From Fremontodendron californicum (taxonomy: Eukaryota; Streptophyta; Magnoliopsida; Malvales; Malvaceae): 64,000 nucleotides of DNA. The stretch spans positions 4,130,001 through 4,194,000 of the forward strand of contig JAULJL010000015.1 in the NCBI GenBank assembly GCA_030761205.1, read 5' to 3'. Shown here in pieces: positions 62,594 through 64,000 of the stretch. The position numbers and the translations under genes are program-made. Each line of letters opens with the position of its first letter. The first letter of the stretch is position 1. A model generated the notes under the pieces. That model was not told the origin of the DNA. It searched no databases and saw only the letters and a program-made list of their open reading frames with translations.

Positions 62594-63775
62594 TTAAGAT
62601 TGAGACTTCTCCCACTTGAGGGGCTTCACAACTTCCCAGGTGAAGTCTGGGTCGTCCCTTCCAAAATGTCCATAGGCAGCTGTCTTTAAGAACCGGCCAT
62701 TGCCACCCCTCTTGAGGTCCAGGTTGTTGGTGATCATACCAGGCCTGAAGTCAAAGTTCTCCTTCACAATTTGGAGGATTTCCTTGTCAGGAATCTTTCC
62801 AGTTCCGTAGCTGTCCACAAAGACAGACAAGGGCTCAGGCACACCAATGGCATAGGAGACTTGCACGAGGCACCTGCGGGCAAGCCCATTTGCTACAATG
62901 CTCTTGGCAGCCTGCCTAACAATGTAAGCACCACTCCTGTCCACCTTGGTAGGGTCCTTTCCAGAGAAAGCACCACCACCATGGGCTCCCCAGCCACCAT
63001 AAGTGTCAATAATGATCTTTCGTCCAGTGAGACCTGCATCACCGTGAGGACCACCAATGACAAAGCGGCCAGATGGGTTAAGGTGGAAGATTGTCTTCTC
63101 ATCAAGGTACTTCTCAGGGATGACAGGCTTGATAACATGCTCTTTGAGGTCAGCAGCAATTTCATCATTTGTAACAGTCTCGTCATGCTGGGTGGAGATG
63201 AGGACAGTGTGAACACGAACTGGAACCATGGCACCATTATCATTGTAGTACTCAACAGTAACCTGGGTTTTACCATCAGGCCTTAGCCAGGGGCAGGTGC
63301 CATTCTTCCTAACCTCAGTAAGACGTGCCCCAAGCTTAGTTGCAAGGACATGGCTAAGAGGCATGAATTCAGGGGTTTCATCAGTGGCATAACCAAACAT
63401 ATGGCCCTGGTCACCAGCTCCAATCTCTTCTGGGCGCTTTGTAAAGTGGCCATGGACACCCTGAGCAATATCAGGACTCTGCTGCTCAATATTGACCAGA
63501 ACCTTGCAGTTGTCAGCATCAAGACCCACATCAGCAGAAACAAATCCAATGGAGCGGCATGTGTCACGGACAATCTTCTCATAGTCTACATCGGCTTTGG
63601 TGGTAATCTCTCCGAAGACCATGACCATGTTAGTCTTGGTGCATGTTTCACAGGCAACCTTGCTGTCAGGGTCCTGGGCAAGGCAGGCGTCGAGCACAGC
63701 ATCAGAGATCTGGTCACAAAGCTTGTCAGGGTGACCCTCGTTTACGGATTCAGATGTGAATAGAAAGGTCTCCAT
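62594..63775 (-). CDS. SAMS: S-adenosylmethionine synthetase, 393 aa
   Basis: Single-exon coding region of typical plant length. It catalyses ATP + L-methionine + water to S-adenosylmethionine + phosphate + diphosphate in the cytosol, supplying methylation, ethylene, polyamine and lignin pathways. Visible motifs: GHPDK (14-18), GAGDQG (119-124, ATP-binding signature), GGGAFSGKD (266-274, phosphate-binding signature) and DRSGAY. The C-terminus runs through FGRDDPDFTWE to a normal end. Position 114 is Arg (TKRPEE). An acceptor-like TGTACAG just upstream (63785-63791 on the minus strand) suggests a 5' UTR intron, common in this family. GC-rich codon use contrasts with the AT-rich surroundings, as usual for this highly expressed gene. 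Confidence 0.98.
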   Translation of the reverse strand: METFLFTSESVNEGHPDKLCDQISDAVLDACLAQDPDSKVACETCTKTNMVMVFGEITTKADVDYEKIVRDTCRSIGFVSADVGLDADNCKVLVNIEQQSPDIAQGVHGHFTKRPEEIGAGDQGHMFGYATDETPEFMPLSHVLATKLGARLTEVRKNGTCPWLRPDGKTQVTVEYYNDNGAMVPVRVHTVLISTQHDETVTNDEIAADLKEHVIKPVIPEKYLDEKTIFHLNPSGRFVIGGPHGDAGLTGRKIIIDTYGGWGAHGGGAFSGKDPTKVDRSGAYIVRQAAKSIVANGLARRCLVQVSYAIGVPEPLSVFVDSYGTGKIPDKEILQIVKENFDFRPGMITNNLDLKRGGNGRFLKTAAYGHFGRDDPDFTWEVVKPLKWEKSQS

Positions 63776-64000
63776 TCTAACAATCTGTACATTGCAAGAA
63801 AACCCCAGGAATCTTAGTACAATTACTGAGCCGTGATTTCATAAAAGGAATCTTAATTAGTGAGGTTGGCCAAATATAATATACTGGTGAGAAAAGACTA
63901 TAATAAAAGAATAATATCAAAACGAATTTCAATAACGATTGAAATTGTTCAGGCTTTTCTAGAAGACTTCAAGAGCGGGAGAATCAGGGTAGCTTTATGC
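63776..64000 (-). promoter_or_regulatory. 5' UTR and leader intron of SAM synthetase (incomplete)
   Basis: About 9 bp of leader precede the ATG, then an acceptor (minus-strand CAATGTACAG). The rest of the window is AT-rich and intron-like. The first exon and promoter are outside the window. Confidence 0.5.

Noticed and set aside
62771..63763. Plus- and minus-strand ORFs overlapping SAM synthetase (for example 62771-63286, 63350-63763)
   Set aside because: Shadows of the GC-rich SAMS coding region in other frames.

Overview
This is nuclear DNA of a flowering plant, almost certainly a core eudicot (probably a rosid; species not identifiable from this alone). The grounds are AT-rich intergenic DNA, GT-AG introns, plant-specific families (SBP-box/SPL, PDR-type ABCG, PTI1-like kinase, plant-type SAM synthetase) and plant transposons (a Tnt1/Tork-like Copia element, hAT and Mutator-like MITEs). 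The gene models below were spliced by hand. In every one the exon phases add up to a single open frame.

Layout. 334-3601 (+): six-exon, 900-aa protein with two BED zinc fingers and a hAT-transposase-like core, probably domesticated. 8669-11016 (-): three-exon, 659-aa NYN-domain putative RNase. 13940-17274 (-): seven-exon, 362-aa PTI1-like cytoplasmic kinase with a hAT MITE in its first coding intron. 26313-31709 (+): ten-exon, 987-aa SPL1/SPL12-type transcription factor with ankyrin region and C-terminal membrane segment. 33084-42303 (-): 24-exon, 1457-aa full-size PDR/ABCG transporter whose first intron appears to be GC-AG. 62594-63775 (-): intronless 393-aa S-adenosylmethionine synthetase. 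The genes are functionally unrelated and independently transcribed; there is no operon or gene cluster.

The repeats carry much of the history. Two Mutator-like MITEs (12660-13137, 18984-19508) have 9-bp target duplications. A CGCC-rich hAT MITE (16495-17019) has a perfect 8-bp duplication. Two copies of an 'ATTCGGTTAA' hAT MITE (20801-21301, 59408-60089) lie in opposite orientation, the second sitting exactly at the junction of a 425-bp tandem duplication. A 1.3-kb tandem duplication (from 47926) has its second copy split by a 4457-bp Copia element (49823-54279). That element has 535-bp LTRs differing at about four sites, an intact gag and a wrecked pol: a young, non-autonomous insertion. A separate block at about 43.4-46.1 kb combines a roughly 205-bp tandem array, a 350-bp polypyrimidine tract and a GC-rich TATA-containing segment, and resembles a large LTR-derived region.

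I found no CRISPR array, rRNA, convincing tRNA or prokaryote-type system. The observations most worth following are the loss of a catalytic Asp in the hAT-like protein, the nested insertion chronology, the GC-AG intron, and the unclassified repeats at 43.4-46.1 and 55.0-55.8 kb.
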